The translations under genes were made by a program, and so were the position numbers. Below the pieces are notes generated by a model. It ran no database searches. It worked only from the letters and a program-made list of their open reading frames with translations, and was not told the origin of the DNA. Below, one piece after another: positions 8,454 through 16,850 of a DNA stretch of 50,120 nucleotides. Position 1 is the first letter of the stretch, and each line of letters starts with the position of its first letter. Source of the DNA: an uncultured Granulicatella sp. (GTDB lineage: Bacteria > Bacillota > Bacilli > Lactobacillales > Aerococcaceae); NCBI GenBank assembly GCA_937891475.1, contig CALATC010000094.1:1-50120 (forward strand), written 5' to 3'.

Positions 8454-8478
8454 TGCCCCCCTGTAGGGGGCAGTTTTT
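8454..8478 (+). other. att core copy 2, satellite/prophage junction
   Basis: CCTGTAGGGGGCA at 8460-8472 matches the tRNA end except for one base. It sits in a perfect 7-bp hairpin (TGCCCCC / GGGGGCA) followed by T-rich sequence, so it may also end integrase transcription. It is the boundary of the two elements. Confidence 0.75.
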
Positions 8479-8512
8479 ATTATTTCCTAGTATTTCCTCA
8501 AATTGCAAAACG

Positions 8513-8526
8513 TTGTCAAATCAACG
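8513..8526 (+). repeat. TTGTCAAATCAACG motif at prophage left end
   Basis: Related copies are at 49901-49914 near the right att, and at 2107-2120 and 2293-2306 in the satellite origin. The role is unknown; it may bind a host factor or an integrase. Confidence 0.4.
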
Positions 8527-8567
8527 TTTCTAGCGTTCCTAGCACTTCTTGAAATCGCCAATTTCAC

Positions 8568-8613
8568 GGAACATTTACGGAACACGGAACAAAAACGGAA
8601 CAAATTTGGAACA
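8568..8613 (+). repeat. Prophage left arm-type repeats GGAACA x5
   Basis: GGAACA starts at 8568, 8579, 8586, 8597 and 8608, with spacings of 11, 7, 11 and 11 bp. Two more copies, 11 bp apart, lie at 49869-49885 before the right att core. They are likely arm-type sites of the prophage integrase. Confidence 0.5.
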
Positions 8614-8614
8614 A

Positions 8615-8646
8615 AAAAGGTGCTATTTTTAGTAGCACCTTTTACT
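8615..8646. terminator. Bidirectional terminator
   Basis: AAGGTGCTA and TAGCACCTT form a hairpin with A-runs on the left and T-runs on the right. It can end the leftward 175-aa gene and shields the prophage from satellite transcription. Confidence 0.7.
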
Positions 8647-8649
8647 ATT

Positions 8650-9177
8650 TTAATGATGATATCTAAAATTTAATTTGCAACTAATTCCAGCAAACTCGAC
8701 ATCATCGATTTCGAATTTTTCAACAACTTCTGATTCAATTTGATTGCTTGGATAATCTAAAAAATTTAATACGATTAATCTTTGTTCTTCTTTTGTATAT
8801 TCATCTAATAATTCTTTTGTATCTTTGCTGAAGTATTTAATTTCAGCATCTACATCAAACTCGATGTATTCAATATTGTTTTCTCTATTATATTCATAGC
8901 AGATTTCTTCAAAATCTTTTTCTGTTAGAGTTTCGTAAAATGTATTATAAGCATCATCATCTTCCGGATCTGATTCAAATTCTTCAAATCGGCTATCGAA
9001 TGGAATGTTTGATTCAAATTCTTTACTTTCTTTAAAACAATATTGTCTAATAAATTCTGCTAACTCTTGATAAGTATCAAAGCAAAAGTAATCATTTACC
9101 ATTTTTTCAAACATTAATTTTTCTAATTCGTAGCTATTTGTTTCTGTTTGGTTTAAGTGGATATATAATTTTTTCAT
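8650..9177 (-). CDS. Acidic accessory protein, 175 aa
   Basis: An unrecognised soluble protein with 46 Asp/Glu against 18 Lys/Arg. It is the last gene before the left att, in the lysin-proximal accessory position where phages keep lysogeny genes and anti-defence genes. A strong promoter with a possible RHH operator lies upstream (9345-9373). A DNA-mimic or anti-restriction role is a guess from charge and position only. Confidence 0.7.
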   Translation of the reverse strand: MKKLYIHLNQTETNSYELEKLMFEKMVNDYFCFDTYQELAEFIRQYCFKESKEFESNIPFDSRFEEFESDPEDDDAYNTFYETLTEKDFEEICYEYNRENNIEYIEFDVDAEIKYFSKDTKELLDEYTKEEQRLIVLNFLDYPSNQIESEVVEKFEIDDVEFAGISCKLNFRYHH

Positions 9178-9208
9178 TGTAATTCCCTCTCTTTGTTTAA
9201 ATGACTAA

Positions 9209-9238
9209 TTGACAGGAATCCCTCATAAATGATAAAAT
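9209..9238 (+). promoter_or_regulatory. Promoter of antisense RNA candidate
   Basis: TTGACA (9209-9214), an 18-bp spacer and TAAAAT (9233-9238) lie on the + strand. The -10 lies in the loop of an inverted repeat CCCTCATAAA / TTTATGAGGG. Confidence 0.45.
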
Positions 9239-9244
9239 TTTTAT

Positions 9245-9308
9245 GAGGGTTATCCTCAATGCTTTTTTTAGAAGCTATTTCATGTCGCAGTGAGTAGCTT
9301 CTTTTTTT
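9245..9308 (+). ncRNA. Candidate antisense small RNA
   Basis: An RNA of about 65 nt is predicted to end at hairpin GAAGCTA / TAGCTTC (9271-9302) with seven T. It is fully antisense to the leader and most of the 15-codon peptide gene on the other strand. The layout recalls type I toxin-antitoxin or attenuating antisense RNAs, but the peptide is not hydrophobic. Confidence 0.35.
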
Positions 9309-9322
9309 ATTTTATTTTTCAT
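9275..9322 (-). CDS. Possible 15-aa leader peptide
   Basis: ATG at 9322 follows a good GGAG and a strong promoter. The peptide is short, basic and not membrane-like. It may be a real peptide, or only the start of the leader mRNA of the 175-aa gene. Confidence is low because of its size. Confidence 0.2.
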   Translation of the reverse strand: MKNKIKKEATHCDMK

Positions 9323-9344
9323 CGCAACTCCTTTCTGTAATTAA

Positions 9345-9373
9345 ATAGTACTACTAAATTATTTAGATGTCAA
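9345..9373 (-). promoter_or_regulatory. RHH-controlled promoter 2
   Basis: TTGACA (9368-9373), a 17-bp spacer and TACTAT (9345-9350) on the - strand. The spacer and -10 carry the same TAAATAATTTAGTAGTACTA as the promoter at 9558-9586, so both are probably bound by the same regulator. Confidence 0.6.
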
Positions 9374-9376
9374 CAA

Positions 9377-9532
9377 CTATTTTAAAATTTTTTCTAAAAT
9401 AAATTGATTAACAGAAATACCTTTCAATTCAGCAAGATGCTTGATTCTTCTGTACTCATCATCTGTTACATATATCTTCAGTTGTTTCTTTCGATACAAG
9501 CCAGTTGATGGTCTTCCTACTTTCTTTTCCAA
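9377..9532 (-). CDS. Ribbon-helix-helix regulator, 51 aa
   Basis: TTG start at 9532, preceded by AAAGGAG. A basic N-terminus (KKVGRPS) is followed by a beta-strand QLKIYVTDDE and two helices ending GISVNQFILEKILK, the pattern of small RHH repressors. Identical operators in its own promoter and in the next one downstream suggest autoregulation and control of the 175-aa gene. RHH or HTH regulators of this size also accompany anti-CRISPR genes. Confidence 0.75.
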   Translation of the reverse strand: MEKKVGRPSTGLYRKKQLKIYVTDDEYRRIKHLAELKGISVNQFILEKILK

Positions 9533-9557
9533 ATTATCAACTCCTTTCAACAATTAA

Positions 9558-9586
9558 ATAGTACTACTAAATTATTTAATTGTCAA
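9558..9586 (-). promoter_or_regulatory. RHH-controlled promoter 1
   Basis: TTGACA (9581-9586), a 17-bp spacer and TACTAT (9558-9563) on the - strand, directly before the RHH gene. The spacer and -10 are almost the same as in the promoter at 9345-9373. Confidence 0.6.
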
Positions 9587-9633
9587 TAATTATTTTTTAA
9601 CAAAATAAAAAAACTACTATATAATAGTAGCTT

Positions 9634-10014
9634 TTAATCCAGTTCTAATTCATTTCCTTCTATAATCTCTACAATTTGTTCTAATTGTCTGGTGTGTCTC
9701 ATATTCAATTCCAATAGAGTCATTTGTACGGTACATTCTTCTTTCATGTATTCTAACTCTTCATAATGTTGCATTAATAATCGTGTAGACTCCCAAGCTT
9801 CCTCTTCATCTAGTTGTTCTAAGTATGGTTCTTCCACGTATGGTTCTTCTGCGTACCAATAATCACCAATCCCAATAGCGTTTATTTCTGGAAAATATTG
9901 ATACACTGCATAAACAGGTTCTTCAGGATCATAATCTATTAAGTCGTCCATAATATCTTCAGACAACTGTAATTGTTCCTTTAAAAACTTACGTACATCT
10001 TCATTTATCTCCAC
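9634..10014 (-). CDS. Very acidic accessory protein, 126 aa
   Basis: An unrecognised protein with 36 Asp/Glu against 7 Lys/Arg. It has tandem EEPYVEEPY-like segments near residues 54-68 and a helical C-terminus. It lies between the lysin terminator and the RHH locus. The extreme charge is compatible with a DNA mimic or an inhibitor; this is inference only. Confidence 0.65.
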   Translation of the reverse strand: MEINEDVRKFLKEQLQLSEDIMDDLIDYDPEEPVYAVYQYFPEINAIGIGDYWYAEEPYVEEPYLEQLDEEEAWESTRLLMQHYEELEYMKEECTVQMTLLELNMRHTRQLEQIVEIIEGNELELD

Positions 10015-10046
10015 TTCGCAACACTCCCTCTATAGCCATGATTATA

Positions 10047-10083
10047 CAAAAAAATCCCCCTATCCACAAGAGCAGATAGGGGA
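10047..10083 (-). terminator. Terminator after lysin
   Basis: CCCCTATC / GATAGGGG (10057-10064, 10075-10082), followed on the - strand by a run of seven T. It ends the late operon. Confidence 0.8.
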
Positions 10084-10107
10084 GTAGTCAAGATTATATT
10101 TATTTAA

Positions 10108-10959
10108 TTAAAAGTGGATTTTTCCATCTTCATCAACGACAATATTTGCTTTTTCAAGCATGTCGCCATCTTCGTTGAAATAATACCAATCACCATTGAT
10201 ATTTCTACATTCACGAGATACCATATCGCCATCAGATGGATTCAAGTAATACCATTTATCATAATACTCTAGCCAACCTTCGTGCATCGAGCCATCTGCA
10301 TTAAAGAAATACCATTTGTTGTCGATTTTATGCCAACCTTTTGCCATTGCACCATCTTCTTTGAGCCAGTACCATTTTTCGTTTTCATGGAACCATTGGC
10401 TTGTCATTACATCGCCATTAGCATCATAACGATACCAAGCACCATTTACATCCTTCCAATCATCGATAACTACTTCTGTATCCGATCCGGTTTCAGTAGC
10501 ATCTGACGAATCATCGTCTTCGTATGGTGGTCTAAACCAACCCACGATTCCAGCAAAACTTCTCGTATTGTATCTAGCGGGTCCACCAACCTCTAATGCA
10601 TCTGCATTACCATCGATGTTTTGTTCAACTGTCTTGATAGTATAGCCATCGCTGTCCTCAATAACTACACCAGTATGCCCAAACGGATGTCCGTATAATG
10701 CTTGCGTATCCATTACAAATACATCTCCTGCCTTGGGATTAATGTCGTCTGGAGCATTATATTTTACGTAATAACCATTGTCTTGTGCCGAATCCAAGAA
10801 ATTAATAGCGTTACCACCTAATCTTTTGCCAAAATAATTAATGCTAATGTAATTAGGTAAATCGGCACACTGTGTACCAAACGCCCCATCTGCATCTACT
10901 CCAATTCCACGATTTGCTAAATAGCATACTTCATTTACTACATCTATTGCTTTTACCAT
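10108..10959 (-). CDS. Endolysin: CHAP-like domain plus choline-binding repeats
   Basis: A 283-aa lysin. Residues 1-143 resemble a CHAP amidase/endopeptidase: Cys31 in GTQCADL, His95 in FGHTGVV and Glu112 downstream. An acidic linker (147-166) leads to about five choline-binding repeats of the [14 protein letters not shown] type (167-275). It degrades peptidoglycan and anchors on wall phosphocholine, which points to a choline-decorated host. It has no signal peptide, so it relies on the holin. It is the last gene of the late operon. Confidence 0.88.
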   Translation of the reverse strand: MVKAIDVVNEVCYLANRGIGVDADGAFGTQCADLPNYISINYFGKRLGGNAINFLDSAQDNGYYVKYNAPDDINPKAGDVFVMDTQALYGHPFGHTGVVIEDSDGYTIKTVEQNIDGNADALEVGGPARYNTRSFAGIVGWFRPPYEDDDSSDATETGSDTEVVIDDWKDVNGAWYRYDANGDVMTSQWFHENEKWYWLKEDGAMAKGWHKIDNKWYFFNADGSMHEGWLEYYDKWYYLNPSDGDMVSRECRNINGDWYYFNEDGDMLEKANIVVDEDGKIHF

Positions 10960-10982
10960 TTATATCACTCTCCTATTTATAT

Positions 10983-12368
10983 TTAAGGTAATCTAGTTGG
11001 CCAGTCTTCGTCCGTGACATAACTAATTGCACTGACACGAATATCACCGATGTCTCTATCTGTTGGTATATTTTCATTGAAAGTGAATTGAATGAAATTT
11101 AAGTCAGATTTACCACCTAAATACCAAATACCATAAGGTCTACCCTTGTCGTCATAAGTTGGTCCTACAAGTGAATTTTCGCTTCTAAAACCTTCTGGAA
11201 TACCGTTAGGATAAGTAAGTTTAGCCCCTTTATCTCCACTGCTATTGTGTCTTACAAATCCAGGTCCATTCCGTCTACCTACTCCAAACCAACCCCATTG
11301 CAAGCCACCGAATTGATAAGTAACAAGATTGTTTACTCGTCTGATTTTAATGAACGAGTTGCCTGCTCTAGAGACACTGTTTAACGTTCTCCAACCTGTA
11401 TCTCCAATCAACACTTTCCAACCAGTATTGCCAGATCCGGATTGTTTTATCCATTTTAAGGCTCCGTTTGTTACTGCAGTATCTACATAAGTAGTGCCGA
11501 TAGGTGCTTCAACTTGACCATTAGGCATACCAGTACCATGAATCTCGTAAGCAGACTTTGCTTCTAAAGCAGAAATTTTTACGGTTTGTTCGCCTTGAGT
11601 ACGTAATAGATTGTTGACTGAATCTATGGTAGGTACTTCTGACTTCTTAGCATATGCAGACACATCTACAGTCGGTTTAGCTTCTAAAGCTGTTAATCGT
11701 CGCTTGATATCTGTATCATTATATACTTCACCCTGTGGACGATTTTCCAGGTTAGTTATCCGTTGTTTCAATCCACTGTCATCATAAGCCTGTGGAATTA
11801 CACTAGGTTTATTCTCTAGTACTAATACTCGACTTTCTACTGCTTCTACTTTTGAATTAGTAGCTAAATTAGTAAAGTCTGTGGTTTTAGCATAACCAGC
11901 CTGTTCCAATTCCTCATGAGTCACTACAGATTTGTTTTCCAGTACTTGCACACGATTTTCGACCGATTCTACTTTTTCTTTTGTCACGCTGTTTGTTTCT
12001 AACTGTGTGATTTTATTTCTTAATTCAGAATCGTTATATAAATCAGTTTTTTTAGCATATTCTTCTGGAACACTAGTCAGATAATGCTTACCTTCTAGTT
12101 CCTGTCTGGTTATAAAATCGTGGTTATCACTACCTCTATTCTGTTCTAATTGTTCCACACGCTGTTCAACTGCATTCAAGGCGACTTTAGTTGCTAAATG
12201 CTCCAACGATTGGTGGCTAGATAAATAGATATTGCTAAGGTTATTAAAACGTGCTTCGACTTGCTGAATCCGTTCTTCAATACTAGTCAGTGGCTGATGT
12301 TCAGTTAGATATCGACTCGAATTGGATTCTAGTGTACTTAACCGACTCTTAACATCGCTTATCGTCAT
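10983..12368 (-). pseudogene. Receptor-binding tail protein, C-terminal part after a +1 shift
   Basis: A long coiled-coil of repeated segments (about 22-residue units like VESRVLVLENKP) leads to a globular C-terminal domain with a GTTYVDT element, probably the host-binding head. The reading frame can be followed upstream to 12494. But family-like sequence begins only at SDVKSRLSTLE, which continues the coiled-coil of the gene upstream. ATG 12368 could allow restart, but no ribosome site is seen. Most likely it is one gene, 10983-12921, interrupted at about 12360. Confidence 0.75.
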
Positions 12369-12921
12369 AGACAGTATCTTTGTCTGGCTTAGATTCCAGA
12401 TTATGCACTCGTTCTTCAATAGAAGAAATTGAACTACGAATCTCAGTATCGTTATAAGTACCACCATTCTTTTCAATTCGTTTAAATAACTCATCTAATT
12501 CAGTTTTAGTTACGATATCTTCAATAGCCACAACTCGTTTTGTTGTTTGTTCTTGGATTGGCATATCATGTAATTTATCAATCTCAGATACTTTAACGCC
12601 AAAACTGAAACGATGCACATCTGCTGATTGAGCCACTTTCTCAAAATAGATGAATCCTAATACAGTTTCATCTGTATTAATTAGGCTCGTATCAAACTCG
12701 ATTGTAAATTTATCGCCATCAACAAACGCTTTTGTTTCAACATATCGTTTTGTCTTCTGGAAATAAAACAAGGCAATAATATTATCGGTTGGTAATGATT
12801 TCATTGTAAATTCGATAAAGGCGTTATGCTTATCATGAGAATAAAATTCATCATTAATGAAGTCGATGAGGTCTCGTTTGTGTGTGGATATATGAATCTT
12901 TCGTTTGATTATTTTTCTCAT
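12349..12921 (-). pseudogene. Baseplate/receptor-binding protein, N-terminal part (BppU-like)
   Basis: The N-terminal domain (about 1-125) resembles the baseplate upper protein fold: FTIEFDTSLINTDETVLGFI, then HRFSFGVKVS. A coiled-coil starts at about 140 (TYNDTEIRSSISSIEERVH). The frame ends at TAA 12349-12351 after VYDDKRC. Skipping one base at 12360 gives VYDDSDVKSRL and restores the repeat register. Either a mutation or a +1 recoding event splits the protein. Confidence 0.75.
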
Positions 12922-12940
12922 ATGACCCTCCTTGCATAAA

Positions 12941-12974
12941 ATAAAAAGGGATAAGCCCTTTCGACCTATCCCTT
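12941..12974 (-). terminator. Terminator after holin
   Basis: AAGGGATA / TATCCCTT hairpin with a T-run on the - strand, between the holin and receptor-binding genes. Read-through or a separate promoter is needed for the lysin segment. Confidence 0.7.
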
Positions 12975-12981
12975 ACAAAAA

Positions 12982-13332
12982 TTACATATTTTTCAATTCG
13001 TTCATTCCGTTGACAACTGATTCAATCAGCATGCGTTTAGCATTGTCATCAATGTAGATGCCTTTTGCTTCAAGCTCACTAGTTAATCGTTTCTCAGCAG
13101 ATGCTAATTTGTCTTGACTAGCATCAACTACATCTTTGTAGACTTGTTCGACTGCTTCAACGACTGTTTTTGCAATGCTTTTAACTAGCTCATATTGCTT
13201 CAAATCCGTTTTAGCTTTCAAATGCTCGTTCTTAGCTTCTAAGAATCGTTTTAATTCTTTAAATAATAATCCGATTAATACTACTAATACGCTTAATGCT
13301 CCTTGAGTTACCACTTGTGTTAATTCGTTCAT
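12982..13332 (-). CDS. Holin, LL-H type
   Basis: A 116-aa protein with one N-terminal membrane segment (about 9-27), then a charged helical domain (KAKTDLKQYELVKSIAKTVV) and a C-terminal GIYIDDNAKRMLIESVV, as in the Holin_LLH family. It forms the lesion that releases the lysin. Confidence 0.8.
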   Translation of the reverse strand: MNELTQVVTQGALSVLVVLIGLLFKELKRFLEAKNEHLKAKTDLKQYELVKSIAKTVVEAVEQVYKDVVDASQDKLASAEKRLTSELEAKGIYIDDNAKRMLIESVVNGMNELKNM

Positions 13333-13337
13333 TTATA

Positions 13338-13709
13338 TCATCCTCTCACTGGTAATTGTAAGAAACGTTCAAATAACGGGCTAATGTATCCATTACCATG
13401 CAATCCACTATACGATCCATATAGCTCAGATAATCGTCTAACTTCTTCATTGGTCGTGTAGCCACGTTTTAACGCTCTTTGTAAATCTTCTTCTAAACGA
13501 TATCTTTCAATCGTTAAAATTCCATCATTTAGTTTTGTGATGTCTTCATTATTCTTTTTTCCTATCTCTGTAATCTCATTGACTACAGCTTGGACTTTAT
13601 TAATTTTTGCATTAATATCATCCGCATCTCGCTTTCTTCCTGCCTGTATCCAAACAGTAACGATGGCGGAAACAGCAGGAATCAACGCTAACATTACACT
13701 CTCGCTCAT
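13338..13709 (-). CDS. Holin-associated membrane protein, 123 aa
   Basis: One N-terminal membrane segment (about 4-22) is followed by a coiled-coil and the phrase LYGSYSGLHGNGYISPLFERF. Proteins of this kind lie next to holins in streptococcal and enterococcal phages and may be a second holin or an antiholin. The gene ends six bases before the holin start. Confidence 0.65.
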   Translation of the reverse strand: MSESVMLALIPAVSAIVTVWIQAGRKRDADDINAKINKVQAVVNEITEIGKKNNEDITKLNDGILTIERYRLEEDLQRALKRGYTTNEEVRRLSELYGSYSGLHGNGYISPLFERFLQLPVRG

Positions 13710-13745
13710 CTTACTTCACTCCTACAACTCCATTAAAAAAGAGAA

Positions 13746-13904
13746 TTAGCGTTTATATTCCACTAACTCTCCTCGCTCATTTACTGTTACTCCAGACAAC
13801 TGCAATTGTTCTAACACTCGTTTTTTTAATTTAACAGGTACTCGTTCGTAAGTATATCGACCTTCGATGATGTTGATTGCAATTAGCATTACTAAGTTTG
13901 TCAT
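13746..13904 (-). CDS. Small phage protein, CD1375-like, 52 aa
   Basis: I chose ATG 13904, after GGAGGAG; the longer frame from 14021 lacks support. The segment AINIIEGRYTYERVPVKLKKRVLEQL fits the small CD1375-like or XkdX-position proteins found between tail fibres and holin. The role is unknown. Confidence 0.65.
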   Translation of the reverse strand: MTNLVMLIAINIIEGRYTYERVPVKLKKRVLEQLQLSGVTVNERGELVEYKR

Positions 13905-13920
13905 AGTATCTCCTCCTCGT

Positions 13921-14559
13921 TTAAATACTAGCGATAGTGCCATCTGCAGGCGTGCTAGGATGTTCTGTAGATTCTGCTTGATGGTTGATGTTTGGTGTAC
14001 TTTCACTTGGTGTTTCGTCATGGTGTTCTACCTCCGTTGTAGTTGTAATTGTTGTAGTTGGTGTTGCTACTGGTTGTTCAGTTGTAGTTGTTGCAACAGG
14101 TGCTGGAGCTTCAGTAACTGGTTGTGGTGCTGTAGGAGTTTCAGCTGTAGTTGGAGCTGTGTCAGTTGTTGTTGTTGGATGCTCAACTTCTTCATAGTGG
14201 CTGGCTTTTAATGCTTCTAAATCAGCAGTCACGTTAAATACTTGTTCTGTTAACTCAAGTAATGATTTTTGAGTAGTTTCAGATGTTTTTTCAGTCTTAA
14301 CTGCTAAATCATCTACTTTTGTTAATCGTTCTTTTACTTCATTAGATAAAGCAGATAATTGGGCAATAGTACTTGACGGATCGTACTCCATATTCACTAA
14401 ATCCATTACTCGTTGAATTAAATACTCGTCTGATTTGTCTAGCAAATTGCCAGGTAGTTGGCGTTGTACATACGTGTACGGTAGCTCTTTGCATACCACT
14501 ACCTCTGTCATATCTTGTTTTAAAAATTTACTTTTTACCTCGTATCCTGTCATAACCAT
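13921..14559 (-). CDS. DUF1366-like phage protein with Thr/Pro-rich tail
   Basis: A 212-aa protein. The N-terminal 65 residues (YVQRQLPGNLLDKSDEYLIQ) look like the DUF1366 proteins of streptococcal phages. Residues 70-115 form a coiled-coil and 125-212 are Thr/Pro/Glu-rich low-complexity sequence. Its place after the tail fibre suggests a baseplate or tail-tip component. The low-complexity part creates false ORFs on the other strand. Confidence 0.75.
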   Translation of the reverse strand: MVMTGYEVKSKFLKQDMTEVVVCKELPYTYVQRQLPGNLLDKSDEYLIQRVMDLVNMEYDPSSTIAQLSALSNEVKERLTKVDDLAVKTEKTSETTQKSLLELTEQVFNVTADLEALKASHYEEVEHPTTTTDTAPTTAETPTAPQPVTEAPAPVATTTTEQPVATPTTTITTTTEVEHHDETPSESTPNINHQAESTEHPSTPADGTIASI

Positions 14560-14561
14560 AA

Positions 14562-14720
14562 TTATTTATCCCCTTTCTTACTTAGTGTTGTTAATTGTTC
14601 TTCTAATTCTGCATTTTTTGCTCGTTCAGCAGATAATGCTTCTTGTAAATATGCTTTCTCGATAGAAAGTCTTGTAACTTCTTGAGCTAAATACTCAATC
14701 GCTGTTGGTTGGTTATTCAT
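14562..14720 (-). CDS. Small coiled-coil protein, 52 aa
   Basis: ATG 14720 overlaps the last bases of the fibre gene. The protein is one helix with heptads (EYLAQEVTRLSIEKAYLQEA) and a basic end. Such short proteins lie between fibre and DUF1366 genes in related phages. The function is unknown. Confidence 0.6.
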   Translation of the reverse strand: MNNQPTAIEYLAQEVTRLSIEKAYLQEALSAERAKNAELEEQLTTLSKKGDK

Positions 14721-16434
14721 GTTGTAATTTCCTTTCTAATTCTTCTACTTTTACTGATAGTTGTTGAATCGCTTTTACTAAATACGGAATAAAGAAAAAA
14801 GGACTATACGTTTCAATACCATCAATCTTGTCGTGAGCATCTGGTAAATATTGACCAACTTCTTGAGCGATTAAACCGATAGTTTTATGGTATTCTGTAC
14901 TATCCTTTTTAAAATCATATTCGTATACATTTAGCTTGTTAATCGATGCTAATGCATCTACTGTACTTGTTGCGATGTTGCTTTTTAGTTTTCTATCTGA
15001 CCACGGTTGTACCCTCACAAAGACATTCCCATACGAGCTGGTAAAACCAACGAACGGACCATTCGCATCCTCTTTTCTCTCAATAAGAGTGATGTTATCC
15101 ATCGGGAGTTTCCCTCTCAGTAAATCTCCTAAAGATTTACCTTTATACAGCAATTCTCCGCCTTTTGGTTCGATATATAAAGTACCGTTGATAGACACTT
15201 GACCTTTAAAAGAAGCTCCATGATTCGCATACATCGTACCATCATGAGTCACGACCCAACCGTTTTCTGGGAACGTTCCCCAATCGTGACCCCAGTTTAC
15301 CCACAAGGCCGCTCGACCAGGAGAATTTAAAGATCCGTTACTCATTCCTATTTTGAATTGGTCTTCTCCTGTGATGTATTTACCAGGATAGTATGTTGTA
15401 TTTCCATATATATCTGTCTTTTTAATTTGACCAATCTGGAAACCACCAATGTTACCTTTATAAGCGGATAAAAATTCAGCAGACAATTGAGTCGCTGTAA
15501 TCTTAACAGCTTGTACAGCATGAATAAAAGCTTCTTTTGCTTGCATTTTGGTAAAAAAACTTTCTTTTGCCACAAGTGTATCAAAAAAAGCATCATCTAC
15601 ATCTAATTTAGATGCACTGATGCTTCCGCTAGCTAAATGCCCAGCTTTGATACTGTTAGCTTGAATCTTATCACTGGTAATCGCTCCATTTACAAGCATA
15701 TCACCTGTTACTCTCATTTGTTTAGTGATAGCTGTCATCATGTTTGGCGTTACATTTAAGATGCTCGATAACGTTTGTCCATCGATTACCTTGCTTGATC
15801 CGAAACTTAAACCATTTGCTGTTACTGAAATGTCGCTACGCTTGACGACTCCACGTTCTAACTCTTGCACGGATGTTGTCACGTTATTTATCGACTGATT
15901 GACTCGTGATACTACGTTCTCGTTTGCTGTAGCAATTTTCCTATCGTAAGTATCAGCTAATTGAGTGACTGTACTAGAGACTGCTTCGTTTTTGACAGTA
16001 GAACGTAATGCATCTAACCGTTGATTAAATGATGAATAATCGCCATTTAACGTACTGTTGATTTGTTGCATGATGTTATTAGCTGATGTAGCAATAGCAC
16101 TCTTGATACTCGAATCAAAAAACTCAGTAAGCATTCCTTTGTTGTTAGCTTTAATTCGTCCCCACAAATCGCTATTCACATCAGTTAGCATCAGATTCAA
16201 TGACCGTAAATCATTTAGAATCCCAGCTGTCTCCATTTGCGTGATTTTTGGCTCTACAAATCCTGTAGGTGTGTTTCCTTTTTCAATCTGAATATTCTTT
16301 AATTCAGTATTCCCAATACAGCCCATGTGATGGATTTTAATCAGTTCTTGTGGCGTTTTTGGTCTGAACGTTTGATAGTATCTACCGTTTAAAACTTGAG
16401 TTGGATTCTTATTGTTTTGAATTGTTGTGTACAT
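14713..16434 (-). CDS. Tail fibre with S74 intramolecular chaperone
   Basis: A 573-aa protein. The N-terminal part contacts the tail, the middle is coiled-coil and beta-rich, and a C-terminal peptidase S74 domain starts with SDRKLKSNI (about 480) and includes LIAQEVGQYLPD. In this family the chaperone helps the fibre to trimerise and then cleaves itself off next to the Ser/Lys site. It is part of the baseplate-fibre block with the collagen-like and Tal-like genes. Confidence 0.85.
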   Translation of the reverse strand: MYTTIQNNKNPTQVLNGRYYQTFRPKTPQELIKIHHMGCIGNTELKNIQIEKGNTPTGFVEPKITQMETAGILNDLRSLNLMLTDVNSDLWGRIKANNKGMLTEFFDSSIKSAIATSANNIMQQINSTLNGDYSSFNQRLDALRSTVKNEAVSSTVTQLADTYDRKIATANENVVSRVNQSINNVTTSVQELERGVVKRSDISVTANGLSFGSSKVIDGQTLSSILNVTPNMMTAITKQMRVTGDMLVNGAITSDKIQANSIKAGHLASGSISASKLDVDDAFFDTLVAKESFFTKMQAKEAFIHAVQAVKITATQLSAEFLSAYKGNIGGFQIGQIKKTDIYGNTTYYPGKYITGEDQFKIGMSNGSLNSPGRAALWVNWGHDWGTFPENGWVVTHDGTMYANHGASFKGQVSINGTLYIEPKGGELLYKGKSLGDLLRGKLPMDNITLIERKEDANGPFVGFTSSYGNVFVRVQPWSDRKLKSNIATSTVDALASINKLNVYEYDFKKDSTEYHKTIGLIAQEVGQYLPDAHDKIDGIETYSPFFFIPYLVKAIQQLSVKVEELERKLQHE

Positions 16435-16437
16435 AAG

Positions 16438-16839
16438 TTACTCCTTTTTTAATGCTTCAATGACAATTGTTTGATTAGTTTTTTTTAGATTTGAAAACTG
16501 ACTTTTAAATCTGTTAAATTCATTGGAGGATTTAAAAGTCAAATACATAGTATGAATAAACCCTCGCCCATCGTACGTCGCAGAATACTGTTGTCGTACT
16601 GTCACATCATTATAATATGTACCACTACACATAACTTTGCAACCAGATATCTCATTGAAATTAGACTTTTTAAAATCGATTTCATACAAGTTGTTTAAAT
16701 ACAAACTAGTTGAATTAATAATATTCATAGTAGGATTTATCATAAAATCTAACTCTACCCATTTTGGCCACACCAACTTATCCCCAACATACCTAGCCAC
16801 AATTTCTTTACCATTAACATAAATACCACTTCTAACCAT
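16438..16839 (-). CDS. Minor tail/baseplate protein, 133 aa
   Basis: A short N-terminal motif (YVNGKEIVARYVGDKLVW) is typical of small tail-tip proteins of streptococcal phages. The rest is beta-rich and unrecognised. It lies between the collagen-like protein and the S74 fibre. Confidence 0.6.
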   Translation of the reverse strand: MVRSGIYVNGKEIVARYVGDKLVWPKWVELDFMINPTMNIINSTSLYLNNLYEIDFKKSNFNEISGCKVMCSGTYYNDVTVRQQYSATYDGRGFIHTMYLTFKSSNEFNRFKSQFSNLKKTNQTIVIEALKKE

Positions 16840-16850
16840 ATATCCACCAC

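Noticed and set aside
61..8459. The left element as a plasmid or ICE
   Set aside because: No relaxase, mating or partition gene; the divergent regulator/int layout and primase with downstream origin fit a phage satellite better.
12369..12494. Upstream extension of the receptor-binding ORF
   Set aside because: The sequence has no family resemblance and overlaps the true coiled-coil frame; I take it as chance.
13867..14211. Several Ser/Val/Cys-rich ORFs on the + strand
   Set aside because: They are reverse reads of the Thr/Pro low-complexity tail of the DUF1366-like gene.
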